From positions 1,054,001 through 1,118,000 of the forward strand of contig NZ_FPAP01000002.1 of NCBI RefSeq assembly GCF_900116415.1: a stretch of 64,000 nt of DNA, read 5' to 3'. Each line of letters opens with the position of its first letter. Position 1 is the stretch's first letter. A program made the position numbers and the translations under genes. Below the pieces are notes generated by a model, which worked only from the letters and a program-made list of their open reading frames with translations, was not told where the DNA came from and did no database searches. Below, piece after piece: positions 1 to 7,912 of the stretch. Source of the stretch: Chryseobacterium formosense (GTDB lineage Bacteria > Bacteroidota > Bacteroidia > Flavobacteriales > Weeksellaceae).

Positions 1-418
1 CGTAAATAAAACCGATAAATGCACCTTTTGTAGATTTTAAAGCTTTATTCATGTCTTTGCTGTCATGCAAGAGTTCTCCGATGAAAACCCCGGCAAACAT
101 CCCTACTAAAAACCCAAGAGGAATTGGTAAAAACATTCCTATAATAGTCCCGATTACCGATCCGATGCTTCCCCAACGTGTCCCGCCGTATTTTCTGTTT
201 GTTTTTGCGGGGATCACATAATTTAAAACTGCAGAAGCGAGTGTTAAGATTACGAATGTCCAAATATACAGCATGGAGAGATCAGCGTCTGTCCCGTATT
301 TGTAAATTAATAATCCTGCGAGACTCAGAACAAGTCCCGGTAAAACAGGTAATAAAGTTCCTAATATTCCCAGTATAAGTAAAATAATACTGAGAAAAGT
401 TATTACTGAATGATCCAT
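1..418 (-). CDS. DUF456 family membrane protein, 3' part beyond the window
   Basis: Reading the minus strand from the ATG at 416-418 gives an open frame that runs off the window at base 1, so only the first 139 residues are visible. They form hydrophobic segments with the Gly/Pro-rich pattern of DUF456 proteins (LLPVLPGLVLSLAGLLIY near residues 22-39, then a KYGGTRWGSIGSVIG loop and the segment GFLVGMFAGVFIGELL near residue 110). DUF456 proteins are small inner-membrane proteins of unknown function. The family assignment rests on this glycine-rich loop pattern. The C-terminus is missing only because the window ends. Confidence 0.75.
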   Translation of the reverse strand, partial: MDHSVITFLSIILLILGILGTLLPVLPGLVLSLAGLLIYKYGTDADLSMLYIWTFVILTLASAVLNYVIPAKTNRKYGGTRWGSIGSVIGTIIGMFLPIPLGFLVGMFAGVFIGELLHDSKDMNKALKSTKGAFIGFIY

Positions 419-483
419 ATGTATTTAAATAAAAAAGTGACCTTAAAAAGCCACCTTTTGTTTATCAATTTTTAAGCCGATTT

Positions 484-1662
484 TTAAAGATTTAAAATAA
501 CATACTGAAGAATTACTCCGGCATTTCCGATATTTCCTGTAGCATGATTATGGAAGCTTGTGTAGTAAATGTATCCACTGTTTGTAGATCCTGAACAAGG
601 TCCTACTGTTGCACCTAATGCTACTAAGTAAGGAACGGCAGCGGTAGGTACAGAAATGCTGATCTGAATATTTCCCGGTAAAGTAATGCAAACGGTTGTA
701 AATGTTGTATTTGGAGCGTTTCCAATTGGTGTATTCGGAGTTCCGCTTGTTGTAAAATGATTGGTTCTGATCATTAGTGCGTTATTCGAAGAAGTTTCTT
801 TTACCAGAACTTCCCAATAAGCAGGATCATAGTTTACGATTTTCTGCCATGAACCTAAATCGAAATCAATATTCAATGTGTTGAAACCTAATGCTGTAGA
901 TAATCCTGCATTGCTTACTGTTGCCGGAACAATACCTGAGCTTCCTGTGTTTGTTGAGCATAATTTCGAATCAGGAACAAATCCTCCCGGAAGCATACAA
1001 TTATTGGTATTGTCCGTTCCGCCAACCAAATACGAAACATCCCAGTCTGAAGCATAAATACTTCCGCCATTCGCTACAAAAGTTGCAAGATTAGCATCGA
1101 TTGCAGGATAAAGTGATTGGTTTAAAGAATAGTTTCTTGATCCGCAATTCAGAAAGATAATATCATACTGAGCGATTGTAGTAATGTTTGCGAGATCTGC
1201 ATTTGTAATTTCGGTTGCGGTATACCCTAAATTCTGAATAATATCTTCAATTTTATCATAGCTTCCTTTTACATAAGCAATTTTTGCAACCTGGTTCAGT
1301 TTGGTCTGATTAGCATTTAAATTAGCCGTTTCGTTATGTTTTACCGATGTTGAAATTTCTGTACGGAAATTACTTCCGTCGCCTGTCTGAATGTGAATCG
1401 TTCGGTCACCAACAGGAGCCTCAAGGGTAAAATTGCCGTCGGCATCAGAAGTGGTGTAATAAATCTTATATTTTTCGTCAAAAGTAAAAACAGAAGCTCC
1501 TCCAATGGGTTTGCTGCCGTTCTGAGATATTACTTTTCCTGAGAGTTTACCGGTTTTTACGGTATTGTCAATGGTGACTTCTGCAGGTGTTTCAGAGTCG
1601 GATCTACACGATCCGAACGATAAAAGAACAATAAAAATCAAGAGTAAGTTGAATTTTTTCAT
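484..1662 (-). CDS. lipoprotein with carboxypeptidase-regulatory-like domain
   Basis: 392 residues. The signal peptide ends in a lipobox (LLSFGSC, Cys19) followed by acidic SDSETP, so it is a probable surface or periplasmic lipoprotein. Residues about 38-95 (GKLSGKVISQNG..., DADGNFTLEAPVG) look like a CnaB/carboxypeptidase-regulatory Ig-like domain. The remainder begins with IAYVKGSYDKIEDIIQNLGY and contains ASDWDVSYL, recalling a GATase-like Rossmann fold, but no catalytic residues could be identified. It stands alone between the DUF456 gene and the divergent channel gene. The molecular role is unknown. Confidence 0.7.
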   Translation of the reverse strand: MKKFNLLLIFIVLLSFGSCRSDSETPAEVTIDNTVKTGKLSGKVISQNGSKPIGGASVFTFDEKYKIYYTTSDADGNFTLEAPVGDRTIHIQTGDGSNFRTEISTSVKHNETANLNANQTKLNQVAKIAYVKGSYDKIEDIIQNLGYTATEITNADLANITTIAQYDIIFLNCGSRNYSLNQSLYPAIDANLATFVANGGSIYASDWDVSYLVGGTDNTNNCMLPGGFVPDSKLCSTNTGSSGIVPATVSNAGLSTALGFNTLNIDFDLGSWQKIVNYDPAYWEVLVKETSSNNALMIRTNHFTTSGTPNTPIGNAPNTTFTTVCITLPGNIQISISVPTAAVPYLVALGATVGPCSGSTNSGYIYYTSFHNHATGNIGNAGVILQYVILNL

Positions 1663-1795
1663 ATAATTTAGTTTTTGGAGTTTTGAACTACTAAATTAAT
1701 AATTTTATTGTTAGTTTGGTTTTATTTTTGAATCAAATTTTTAAAATCATTGAATTAATTTTAATTTACATAGTTTTTATTCTTATTTTGAAGGG

Positions 1796-1826
1796 GTTGA
1801 AGTGAACCTTTATTTTATTAAATTTG
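1796..1826 (+). promoter_or_regulatory. Bacteroidota-type promoter of the MscS gene
   Basis: GTTG (1796-1799), a 19-base spacer and TAAATTTG (1819-1826) match the Bacteroidota consensus TTTG-N19-TAnnTTTG with one mismatch. The -7 box ends 5 bases before the ATG at 1832, which favours that start over the GTG at 1802 and predicts an mRNA with almost no leader. Confidence 0.55.
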
Positions 1827-1831
1827 TTTTA

Positions 1832-3097
1832 ATGAAAGACGAAATAAAAGATACCAAAAGTTTTTTTCAGGAAATCAGCGAGCAGCTTTATATTTACATC
1901 AGCAAGATTTCTCCTGCTGGTCTCGATTGGGTGTTTCATATTATTGTGAAACTGGGTTTATTGGTAGCCATCTTTCTGTTTCTGGATTTTATATTCAAAA
2001 TAATCATCAATTATACTTTTCGTTTTTTTCATAATGAAAACAGGTTTCCTGTTCTGAAATCTATTTACCAGTCTAGAATTACCAATTCTGTTGCTCATTT
2101 TATTGCGCTTGTGATCATTGGTTCACTTCACGAATCTATATTTGTAGGAGCATTAAAACAGACTACGATTTTTATTATACGATGTGTGAACTTGGGCTTG
2201 GTTCTGGTTCTTGCAGGGATGTTGTACAGGTCGTTGACTGCTTTCAGAAATTATTTTACAATACAGCAGGATTATTATAAGGTAATGGCTATTAATGCAA
2301 TCTCCGAAACGGTAAAAATATTAGGAATATTCTTGTTTACGATTGTGAGCATCTGTGTGATTTTCGGGATTAAAGGAACAACAATTGTCGGAAGTTTAGG
2401 AGCTATTACGGCAGTTCTGGTTTTGGTTTTCAGAGATACAATTTTAGGTTTTGTAACGGGAATTCACGTGGCAACCTCAAAAAGTCTGAAAGTCGGTGAC
2501 TGGATCGGCATCCCAAAATACAATATTGAGGGAAATATTTTAGACATCAGCTTGCTGACGACGAAAATTTCAAATTTTGATAAAACAATTTCGTCAATTC
2601 CCACTTATGATTTATTGACAACGGAGATCAAGAATCTTCAGGTAATGTCGGAATCAAATACGAGAAGAATCAAAAAATCGATTTTCTTTAATATCAATTC
2701 TTTTAAATTTTTGAGTATTGAGGAAATTGAACGTTTGAAAGAAATAAATCTGATCTCCGATTATCTGAAAGAAAAAACCTCAGAAATCAATCAGGAAAAA
2801 GAATCCATAGAACATAACGATAAGATTATCAACGGTAGACAGTTGACTAATATCGGGGTTTTCAGATATTATGCTCAGAAGTATCTTGAAAATGATTCTG
2901 AAATCGATAAAGACAGTCCGATCATGGTTCGTCAGCTCGAAATTACTCCTCAAGGTTTGCCTTTGGAGGTCTATTGTTTCGCAAACGACTCTCAATGGGT
3001 GCGTTTTGAGCAGATTCAGGCAGATATTTTTGACCATTTATTAGTAGCTTCCAAAGAGTTTGATCTTCAGATCATGCAGATTAGCGTAAAAGTCTAA
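1832..3097 (+). CDS. mechanosensitive ion channel, MscS family
   Basis: Starts at ATG 1832 (421 residues). The frame is open back to a GTG at 1802, but that codon lies inside the probable promoter. Three or four N-terminal transmembrane segments precede the MscS pore-lining helix and beta domain: ITAVLVLVFRDTILGFVTGIHVATSKSLKVGDWI has the family's glycine- and alanine-rich helix followed by the conserved KVGDWI turn. A soluble C-terminal domain of about 200 residues follows, longer than in E. coli MscS and more like YbdG/YnaI-type channels. The probable role is release of solutes on hypo-osmotic shock at the inner membrane. The next gene starts 14 bases downstream. Confidence 0.85.
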   Translation: MKDEIKDTKSFFQEISEQLYIYISKISPAGLDWVFHIIVKLGLLVAIFLFLDFIFKIIINYTFRFFHNENRFPVLKSIYQSRITNSVAHFIALVIIGSLHESIFVGALKQTTIFIIRCVNLGLVLVLAGMLYRSLTAFRNYFTIQQDYYKVMAINAISETVKILGIFLFTIVSICVIFGIKGTTIVGSLGAITAVLVLVFRDTILGFVTGIHVATSKSLKVGDWIGIPKYNIEGNILDISLLTTKISNFDKTISSIPTYDLLTTEIKNLQVMSESNTRRIKKSIFFNINSFKFLSIEEIERLKEINLISDYLKEKTSEINQEKESIEHNDKIINGRQLTNIGVFRYYAQKYLENDSEIDKDSPIMVRQLEITPQGLPLEVYCFANDSQWVRFEQIQADIFDHLLVASKEFDLQIMQISVKV

Positions 3098-3111
3098 AAT
3101 GTTCGGCGATT

Positions 3112-4083
3112 ATGCGAAATAGTACATCACACCGAAATGTTGAGCTGCTCAATTTGATAATGCTTTTGCTGGCTACTGTGGTTTCTTGTGTGCTTCCTTT
3201 TGATACTTTTCTTTTTTCCTACGCTGTATTAGGGCCGCTTCATTATCTTACAGAATTGCAATGGCTGAAGAAAAAAGACTATTTTCTTCCTCAGAAAAAA
3301 GTAAGACTATTCGTGTTTTTGTCAGTAGCATTGGCGTTTTTTTTATTTTTAAATTACATCAGTATTTTTAATTTTTATACATGGAATAATGGTGTATTTA
3401 TAGGCATTCTTTTATGTGTTTTTTTTATTATAAGTCTTTATTTCATCCTTACCGTTAAATCAATTGCTTTAAAAAGTATGATGATTGGTCTTTTGATTTC
3501 ATGTGTCGCTTTATATTATTTTAAACCTGGAATCATTATCTTTTTCGGGCTTTTTATTCCAACCATTATTCATGTGTATGTATTTACGGCAGTATTCATG
3601 ATTTCGGGGTATCTGTTAAACCCAAACAGATTAAGCTTGTTGAGTATTGTTTTACTTTTGGTAATGCCGTTCCTTATTTATTTTTTACCGGTAGAAACTT
3701 TGGCTTTAGAAATATCACAGGCTAAAAATATATTTAATCTTACAGGTTTTAAACTCATCAATCAATGGCTTGTTTTTCTTACAGGGAAAACGGAAACCGA
3801 AATTCTTATTATTAAAGTCCAGATTTTTATCGCATTTGCTTACACTTACCATTATCTCAACTGGTTTTCCAAAACTTCTGTTATAGGATGGGCTCGATCT
3901 TTAGAGCCAAAAAAGATGGTTTTAGTTGCAGCGATTTGGATTTTATCAATAGCTTTGTACCTGATTAATTATCAAACCGGTCTGATGTTGTTTTTTGTAT
4001 TAAGCATGATTCATGTATTGGCGGAGTTTCCACTCAATGCAATATCCTTCAGAACCGTATTTCAAAAATTGTTTTCTAAATGA
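3112..4083 (+). CDS. polytopic membrane protein of unknown function
   Basis: 323 residues, with about eight to ten hydrophobic segments and no signal peptide. Histidines sit in or beside membrane segments: GPLHYLTELQW (about residue 42), IPTIIHVYVF (about 149), FAYTYHYLNWF (about 246) and SMIHVLAEFPL (about 306). This distribution recalls the Brp/Blh (carotenoid cleavage-like) membrane proteins, but no full family signature could be confirmed. Its stop overlaps the pdxJ start by 4 bases (ATGA), so the two are probably co-transcribed and coupled. Function should be left as unknown. Confidence 0.75.
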   Translation: MRNSTSHRNVELLNLIMLLLATVVSCVLPFDTFLFSYAVLGPLHYLTELQWLKKKDYFLPQKKVRLFVFLSVALAFFLFLNYISIFNFYTWNNGVFIGILLCVFFIISLYFILTVKSIALKSMMIGLLISCVALYYFKPGIIIFFGLFIPTIIHVYVFTAVFMISGYLLNPNRLSLLSIVLLLVMPFLIYFLPVETLALEISQAKNIFNLTGFKLINQWLVFLTGKTETEILIIKVQIFIAFAYTYHYLNWFSKTSVIGWARSLEPKKMVLVAAIWILSIALYLINYQTGLMLFFVLSMIHVLAEFPLNAISFRTVFQKLFSK

Positions 4084-4799
4084 CAAAACTAAGCGTAAAC
4101 ATTAATAAAATTGCTACTTTGAGAAACGCTAGAGGAGGAGAGACTCCAAGTGTAACAGAAGCGGCGATTAAAATTCAGGAATTTGGCGCACACGGAATTA
4201 CCATTCATCCAAGACCAGATGAAAGACACATTACGAGAAAAGATGTGTACGATCTGAAACCTTTGGTTACTACTGAATATAATATTGAAGGAAATCCTCA
4301 CCGTGAATTTATTGACATGGTTTTAGAAATAAAACCGGAACAGGTGACTTTGGTTCCCGACGCAGATGATGCGATAACTTCAAATGCGGGTTGGGACTGT
4401 GAAAAAAACATGGATTTTCTGAAATCAGTCATTACCGAATTTAAAAATGAAGGAATCCGAACGTCAATTTTCTTAGATCCTAATCCTGAAATGGTAAAAT
4501 TTGCTGCAGAAACCGGAGCAGACAGAATTGAACTCTACACGGAAGCCTACGCATCAAACTATTCCAAAAATAAAGAAGAAGCAATTAAACCTTACTATGA
4601 AACGGCTGTAAAAGCTGCAGAATTTGGTTTGGGAGTGAATGCCGGTCATGATTTAAGCTTAGAAAATTTAAAATATTTTGCTGACCATATTCCAAATCTT
4701 TTGGAAGTTTCCATCGGGCACGCTTTAGTTTCTGAAGCATTGTATATGGGAATGGAAAATACGATTCAGGCGTATTTGAAGAGATTGGCGAAGTGGTAG
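4080..4799 (+). CDS. pdxJ: pyridoxine 5'-phosphate synthase PdxJ
   Basis: 239 residues, the usual PdxJ length. It is a TIM-barrel enzyme that condenses 1-amino-acetone 3-phosphate with 1-deoxyxylulose 5-phosphate to give pyridoxine 5'-phosphate, the last ring-forming step of the DXP-dependent vitamin B6 pathway. Visible signatures are the N-terminal LSVNINKIATLRNARGG, GITIHPRPDERHI (phosphate/catalytic region), EQVTLVPD, IELYTEAYA, GVNAGHDLSLENL and the C-terminal EVSIGHALVSEAL. It overlaps the upstream membrane-protein gene by 4 bases. The downstream abi-like module starts 21 bases after the stop, with its own promoter inside the end of pdxJ. Confidence 0.95.
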   Translation: MTKLSVNINKIATLRNARGGETPSVTEAAIKIQEFGAHGITIHPRPDERHITRKDVYDLKPLVTTEYNIEGNPHREFIDMVLEIKPEQVTLVPDADDAITSNAGWDCEKNMDFLKSVITEFKNEGIRTSIFLDPNPEMVKFAAETGADRIELYTEAYASNYSKNKEEAIKPYYETAVKAAEFGLGVNAGHDLSLENLKYFADHIPNLLEVSIGHALVSEALYMGMENTIQAYLKRLAKW

Positions 4800-4815
4800 A
4801 ATTTGATTATATTTG
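4784..4815 (+). promoter_or_regulatory. promoter of the DUF6922/AbiEii module
   Basis: ATTG (4784-4787), a 20-base spacer and a perfect TATATTTG (4808-4815) overlap the 3' end of pdxJ. The -7 box ends 4 bases before the ATG at 4820, so the first gene of the module is probably transcribed independently of pdxJ from a nearly leaderless mRNA. Confidence 0.55.
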
Positions 4816-4819
4816 ATAT

Positions 4820-5125
4820 ATGAATTCTGAAATTACCATCAAAGACTTTTCTCAACATCTCTTTTGGGATGTCGATTTGGCAATTTTTGATCTTGAAAAC
4901 TATAAAGAGTTTATGGTTGGGCGTGTTGTGGAATATGGTAAATTAAAAGACTGGGAATTATTAAAATCTCTTTACGGAAAACAGAAAATTAAAGATATTT
5001 CTCTGAATTTAAGAAGTCTTGACGCTGTATCGCTTTCTTTTCTATCCACAATTTTCAATATTGATAAATCTGAATTCAGATGTTACAAACACAGACAGTT
5101 AGTACAGAATTACTGGAACTCCTGA
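4820..5125 (+). CDS. DUF6922-type protein, probable antitoxin partner of the AbiEii-like gene
   Basis: 101 residues. The pattern FSQHLFWDVD near the N-terminus, then VGRVVEYGKLKDWELLKSLYG and a C-terminal CYKHRQLVQNYW matches the small proteins (DUF6922) normally encoded directly upstream of AbiEii/AbiGii nucleotidyltransferases in Bacteroidota. It probably binds or represses the downstream partner, although this family lacks an obvious DNA-binding HTH here. The downstream gene starts 46 bases before this stop, a strong overlap that implies translational coupling. The role is inferred mainly from context. Confidence 0.75.
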   Translation: MNSEITIKDFSQHLFWDVDLAIFDLENYKEFMVGRVVEYGKLKDWELLKSLYGKQKIKDISLNLRSLDAVSLSFLSTIFNIDKSEFRCYKHRQLVQNYWNS

Positions 5126-5694
5126 AAAGTATTATGAGCTCGGCTTTTTTTTCTGATTATATTTTAGTCGGAGGAACTGCTTTAGCATTGCAATTCGGTC
5201 ATAGAAATTCTGTTGATTTAGATTTTTTTGCGAATAAAGAAATTGATGAAGATAAAATCTTAGAAGAGTTAAAAAAGCTTGGCAAAGTACAGAAAATTTC
5301 CGGAAGTCGAAGTGTTTTAATTTGTTCTATTAATGGAATTAAAGTCGATTTTGTGAATCACAGATACCCTTTTCTCGATAGAAGTATTGTCGTTGATTCT
5401 GTTCGTATGGCTTCACCAAAAGACATTTCTGCTATGAAATTAAATGCGATAGAAGGTCGAGGAACAAAAAAAGATTTTATAGATTTATATTTTCTGTTGG
5501 AAAAATTCAGTTTAAACGAAATGATAGCTTTTTATAATGAAAAGTATATTGATCATACAGATTTTATGATGTTAAAATCACTTACGTATTTTGTTGATGC
5601 AGATATTTTTCCTCAACCGGAAATGTTTTCAACTTTTGATTGGGATGAATGTAAAGCAAAAATTATTTCAGAATATCTTAAACTGAATTTATAA
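5080..5694 (+). CDS. AbiEii/AbiGii-family nucleotidyltransferase (putative toxin)
   Basis: 204 residues. The core of the AbiEii nucleotidyltransferase fold is visible: FFSDYILVGGTALALQ (GG of the nucleotide-binding loop, about residues 22-37) followed by HRNSVDLDFF, in which the two Asp of the DxD-type motif bind metal. ASPKDISAMKLNAIEGRGTKKDFIDLYFLL is the conserved helical region, with an invariant Lys and Asp. AbiE toxins are type IV toxin-antitoxin/abortive-infection proteins that nucleotidylate tRNA or other targets. Together with the overlapping upstream gene this forms a compact accessory module between pdxJ and the hydrolase gene. Activity is inferred, not shown. Confidence 0.85.
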   Translation: MLQTQTVSTELLELLKSIMSSAFFSDYILVGGTALALQFGHRNSVDLDFFANKEIDEDKILEELKKLGKVQKISGSRSVLICSINGIKVDFVNHRYPFLDRSIVVDSVRMASPKDISAMKLNAIEGRGTKKDFIDLYFLLEKFSLNEMIAFYNEKYIDHTDFMMLKSLTYFVDADIFPQPEMFSTFDWDECKAKIISEYLKLNL

Positions 5695-5769
5695 AATTAT
5701 TTATATCAATTTTTAAGTGCTGGAAAATTAATATTGATTATCCAAATTCCAGCTCAAAAACATCAAAAA

Positions 5770-6555
5770 ATGGAAATCTTACATTCAAAAATATTTGGCG
5801 AAAATCTTTCGTCAACACCACTTTTAGTATTTCACGGTTTGTTTGGAATGCTCGATAATTGGGGAAGCTTCGGGAAAGAATTGGGCGAATTTCTGCCGGT
5901 TCATTTAATTGATTTAAGAAATCACGGAAGAAGCTTTCACTCAGAAAATATGTCGCATGATGATTTGGCAGATGATATTGCCAATTACATGAACCATTAC
6001 GGAATCGAAAAAGCTCATGTTTTGGGACATTCTTTAGGCGGAAAAGCCGTAATGCAGTTTGCTGTTAATTACCCCGAAAAAGTTGAAAAATTAGTGGTTG
6101 TAGATATAGGTCCAAAAGCCTATCCGCCACATCATCAGGGAATTATTAAAGCTTTGGAAACAGTAAATTTTGATAAAATGAAATCGAGAGGTGAAGTTGA
6201 AACAGTTTTAACGCAGTATATTCCTGAAAAATCGACGATTCAGTTTTTAGCAAAAAATCTTTATTGGGAAGAAAATGGAGATTCTAAAAAATTGAATTGG
6301 AGGTTTAATTTGAAAACACTTTCTGAAAAATACAATCAGTTTGTATCGAATGCAATAAAATTTGGAGTTTTTCAAGGTGAAACTTTATTTATTGCCGGAG
6401 AAAAATCAAATTATATTTTACCTCAGGATGAATTTTCTATAAAACAGCAGTTTCCAAAAGCTCAGTTTGTAAAAATTAAAAATGCAGCGCATTGGGTTCA
6501 GGCAGATAATCCTGTTGATTTTGCGGTTGTGATTAAAGATTTTTTAGGATTATAA
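5770..6555 (+). CDS. alpha/beta-fold hydrolase (YbfF-like)
   Basis: 261 residues from ATG 5770; the frame is open upstream to a TTG at 5734, but that N-terminal extension is not typical. Features of the alpha/beta hydrolase fold are HGLFGMLDNW (oxyanion loop), LIDLRNHGRS, the nucleophile elbow GHSLGGK (Ser about residue 89), and AAHWVQADNP with the catalytic His near the C-terminus. It resembles the E. coli YbfF esterase/thioesterase group acting on short acyl esters or acyl-CoAs. The substrate cannot be read from the sequence. In related genomes such a gene often follows pdxJ directly, suggesting the abi module was inserted here. Confidence 0.85.
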   Translation: MEILHSKIFGENLSSTPLLVFHGLFGMLDNWGSFGKELGEFLPVHLIDLRNHGRSFHSENMSHDDLADDIANYMNHYGIEKAHVLGHSLGGKAVMQFAVNYPEKVEKLVVVDIGPKAYPPHHQGIIKALETVNFDKMKSRGEVETVLTQYIPEKSTIQFLAKNLYWEENGDSKKLNWRFNLKTLSEKYNQFVSNAIKFGVFQGETLFIAGEKSNYILPQDEFSIKQQFPKAQFVKIKNAAHWVQADNPVDFAVVIKDFLGL

Positions 6556-6613
6556 TCGATTAGCAGTTAGTGAATTATAAACGTTAAATTTTTCATAAAG
6601 AGTACCTCATTGT

Positions 6614-6644
6614 TTTGTTGATGATTAAATAATTTCTAATTTAG
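6614..6644 (+). promoter_or_regulatory. probable promoter of the graspetide operon
   Basis: TTTG (6614-6617), a 19-base spacer and TAATTTAG (6637-6644; one mismatch to TAnnTTTG) lie 29 bases before the precursor ATG. This predicts a short leader of roughly 23 bases. No operator-like palindrome is obvious beside it. Confidence 0.5.
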
Positions 6645-6673
6645 ACTCAACTAATCAATAAAAATATTTCATT

Positions 6674-6868
6674 ATGGAAAAGAAAAAATTAAAGAAACCG
6701 TTCTTTGCATCATTTTTAGAAAATCAGATCAAAGACACCAAAGCGGTTCAAGGTGGAGCTTCCGCAACCGGGATTACTACACCACTGAAAGATACGGTTA
6801 CAAAACCTGCTTATGATCAGCAACAGACAATGAAATATCCGTCTGATGGTGACGAAAGCGGAGTTTAA
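6674..6868 (+). CDS. graspetide (microviridin-type RiPP) precursor peptide
   Basis: 64 residues, ATG 6674. The leader has the microviridin ligase-recognition helix PFFASFLEN (residues 9-17) and ends at a double-glycine site VQGG (residues 25-28), suited to a C39 peptidase. The C-terminal core TMKYPSDGDE (residues 52-61) matches the microviridin consensus TxKYPSDx(D/E)(E/D). By analogy with microviridin J the rings would be Thr52-Asp58 ester, Ser57-Asp60 ester and Lys54-Glu61 amide; such tricycles are typically serine-protease inhibitors. Residues 29-51 form an unusual spacer containing DTVTKPAYD, possibly a degenerate extra core. It is separated from the ligases by a hairpin terminator. The assignment is strong because precursor, both ligases and transporter are adjacent. 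Confidence 0.93.
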   Translation: MEKKKLKKPFFASFLENQIKDTKAVQGGASATGITTPLKDTVTKPAYDQQQTMKYPSDGDESGV

Positions 6869-6907
6869 TACCGCCTCAATTTAGAGCATATTAACAATTT
6901 ATATTGG

Positions 6908-6938
6908 AAGGAAACTTAGACGTCAAGTTTCCTTTTTT
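6908..6938 (+). terminator. intra-operon terminator/attenuator after the precursor gene
   Basis: Stem GGAAACTT (6910-6917) / AAGTTTCC (6925-6932), 7-base loop, followed by six T (6933-6938). It lies between the precursor stop and the first ligase ATG. Partial readthrough would give more precursor than enzyme mRNA, as in many RiPP operons. Confidence 0.75.
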
Positions 6939-6952
6939 ATTATATTTATAAC

Positions 6953-7912
6953 ATGATTCTCTGCATCACTCATTCTCAGGATTTTTATAATATTGACCTC
7001 TTTTTTGACTACCTTCAATCGAAAAATATTCCTTTTTTTCGGCTGAATTCTGATGGTCTGAGTCATCAGATGAAGTTAAATCTTACAGATGATTCATTTA
7101 TCATAACCGATGAAGCAGGAAATAAGATAAACTCCAAAGATATAAAAGCAGTTTGGCATCGTAAAAGCTGGAATATTGCTATTCCGGAAGATCTTGATGA
7201 AAATTATGCAGCTGTTTTTCTTAATGAATACGAAAGTCTGCGTTTCAACCTTTTTACAGCTCTCGAGCATCTTCTATGGATAAATCCTTTGCAGGCTGAA
7301 AGAAAAATTGAGTCTAATAAAATTTTACAGCTTACACTTGCTAAAAAAAATAACTTAATAATTCCCGAAACGCTGTTTTCAAATGATGAAGAAGCAGTGA
7401 AGGAATTTTTTTATCAATTTTGTCACGGTAAAGCCATTGCAAAACTTCACGGAACGATTTCAAAATCAATGAACGGTCAGGAAATGGTTTCGACCTTATT
7501 GTTTGAAGAAAATAATCTTGAACAGCTTTCTGATATTACCGTTTGCCCGATGATTTTTCAGCCTTATATTGAAAAAGAATATGAGCTGAGAATTGTCTAT
7601 CTTAATGGAGAATTTTTCACTGGAAAAATAAACAGCAATGCTCATGCAGACTGGCGAATTTATCAGTCAGAATTTATCTGGGAACAATATGAGCTTCCGA
7701 AAAATATTGAAGAAAATTTAAACTTAATGATGAAAGAAATGGGTTTAATTTTCGGAGCCATCGATATGATAAAAAGTACCGACGGAAATTATTATTTCCT
7801 GGAAGTCAATCCGCAAGGTGAGTGGGGAATGCTTCAGAAAGAATTAGATTTCCCGATTGCACAGAGAATCGCAGATTATTTGATAAACAGAATACACACC
7901 AATGAACAATAA
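6953..7912 (+). CDS. graspetide ATP-grasp ligase, MvdC/MdnB type (lactam-forming)
   Basis: 319 residues. It is an ATP-grasp enzyme of the microviridin group: N-terminal MILCITHSQDF, AVWHRKSW (about residue 65), a central CPMIFQPYIEKEYELRIVYLNG, KINSNAHADWR and the metal/ATP-binding GAIDMIK...YYFLEVNPQGEWGML (about residues 265-297). The ending GEWGMLQKELDFPI closely follows cyanobacterial MdnB/MvdC, which form the Lys-Glu omega-amide after the ester rings are made; the ester ligases end in GEFFWL instead. It acts in the cytoplasm on the leader-bearing precursor. The start is 14 bases after the attenuator, and the stop overlaps the second ligase by 11 bases. Confidence 0.9.
   Translation: MILCITHSQDFYNIDLFFDYLQSKNIPFFRLNSDGLSHQMKLNLTDDSFIITDEAGNKINSKDIKAVWHRKSWNIAIPEDLDENYAAVFLNEYESLRFNLFTALEHLLWINPLQAERKIESNKILQLTLAKKNNLIIPETLFSNDEEAVKEFFYQFCHGKAIAKLHGTISKSMNGQEMVSTLLFEENNLEQLSDITVCPMIFQPYIEKEYELRIVYLNGEFFTGKINSNAHADWRIYQSEFIWEQYELPKNIEENLNLMMKEMGLIFGAIDMIKSTDGNYYFLEVNPQGEWGMLQKELDFPIAQRIADYLINRIHTNEQ

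Noticed and set aside
1802..1831. GTG start of the MscS gene giving ten extra residues
   Set aside because: The -7 box TAAATTTG lies inside this extension; ATG 1832 fits the promoter.
5734..5769. TTG start of the alpha/beta hydrolase
   Set aside because: The extra 12 residues have no match to the fold; ATG 5770 begins the normal MEILH... start.
6869..6952. A second short precursor gene between the precursor and the ligase
   Set aside because: The gap holds only a hairpin terminator; no ATG with a leader-like frame.
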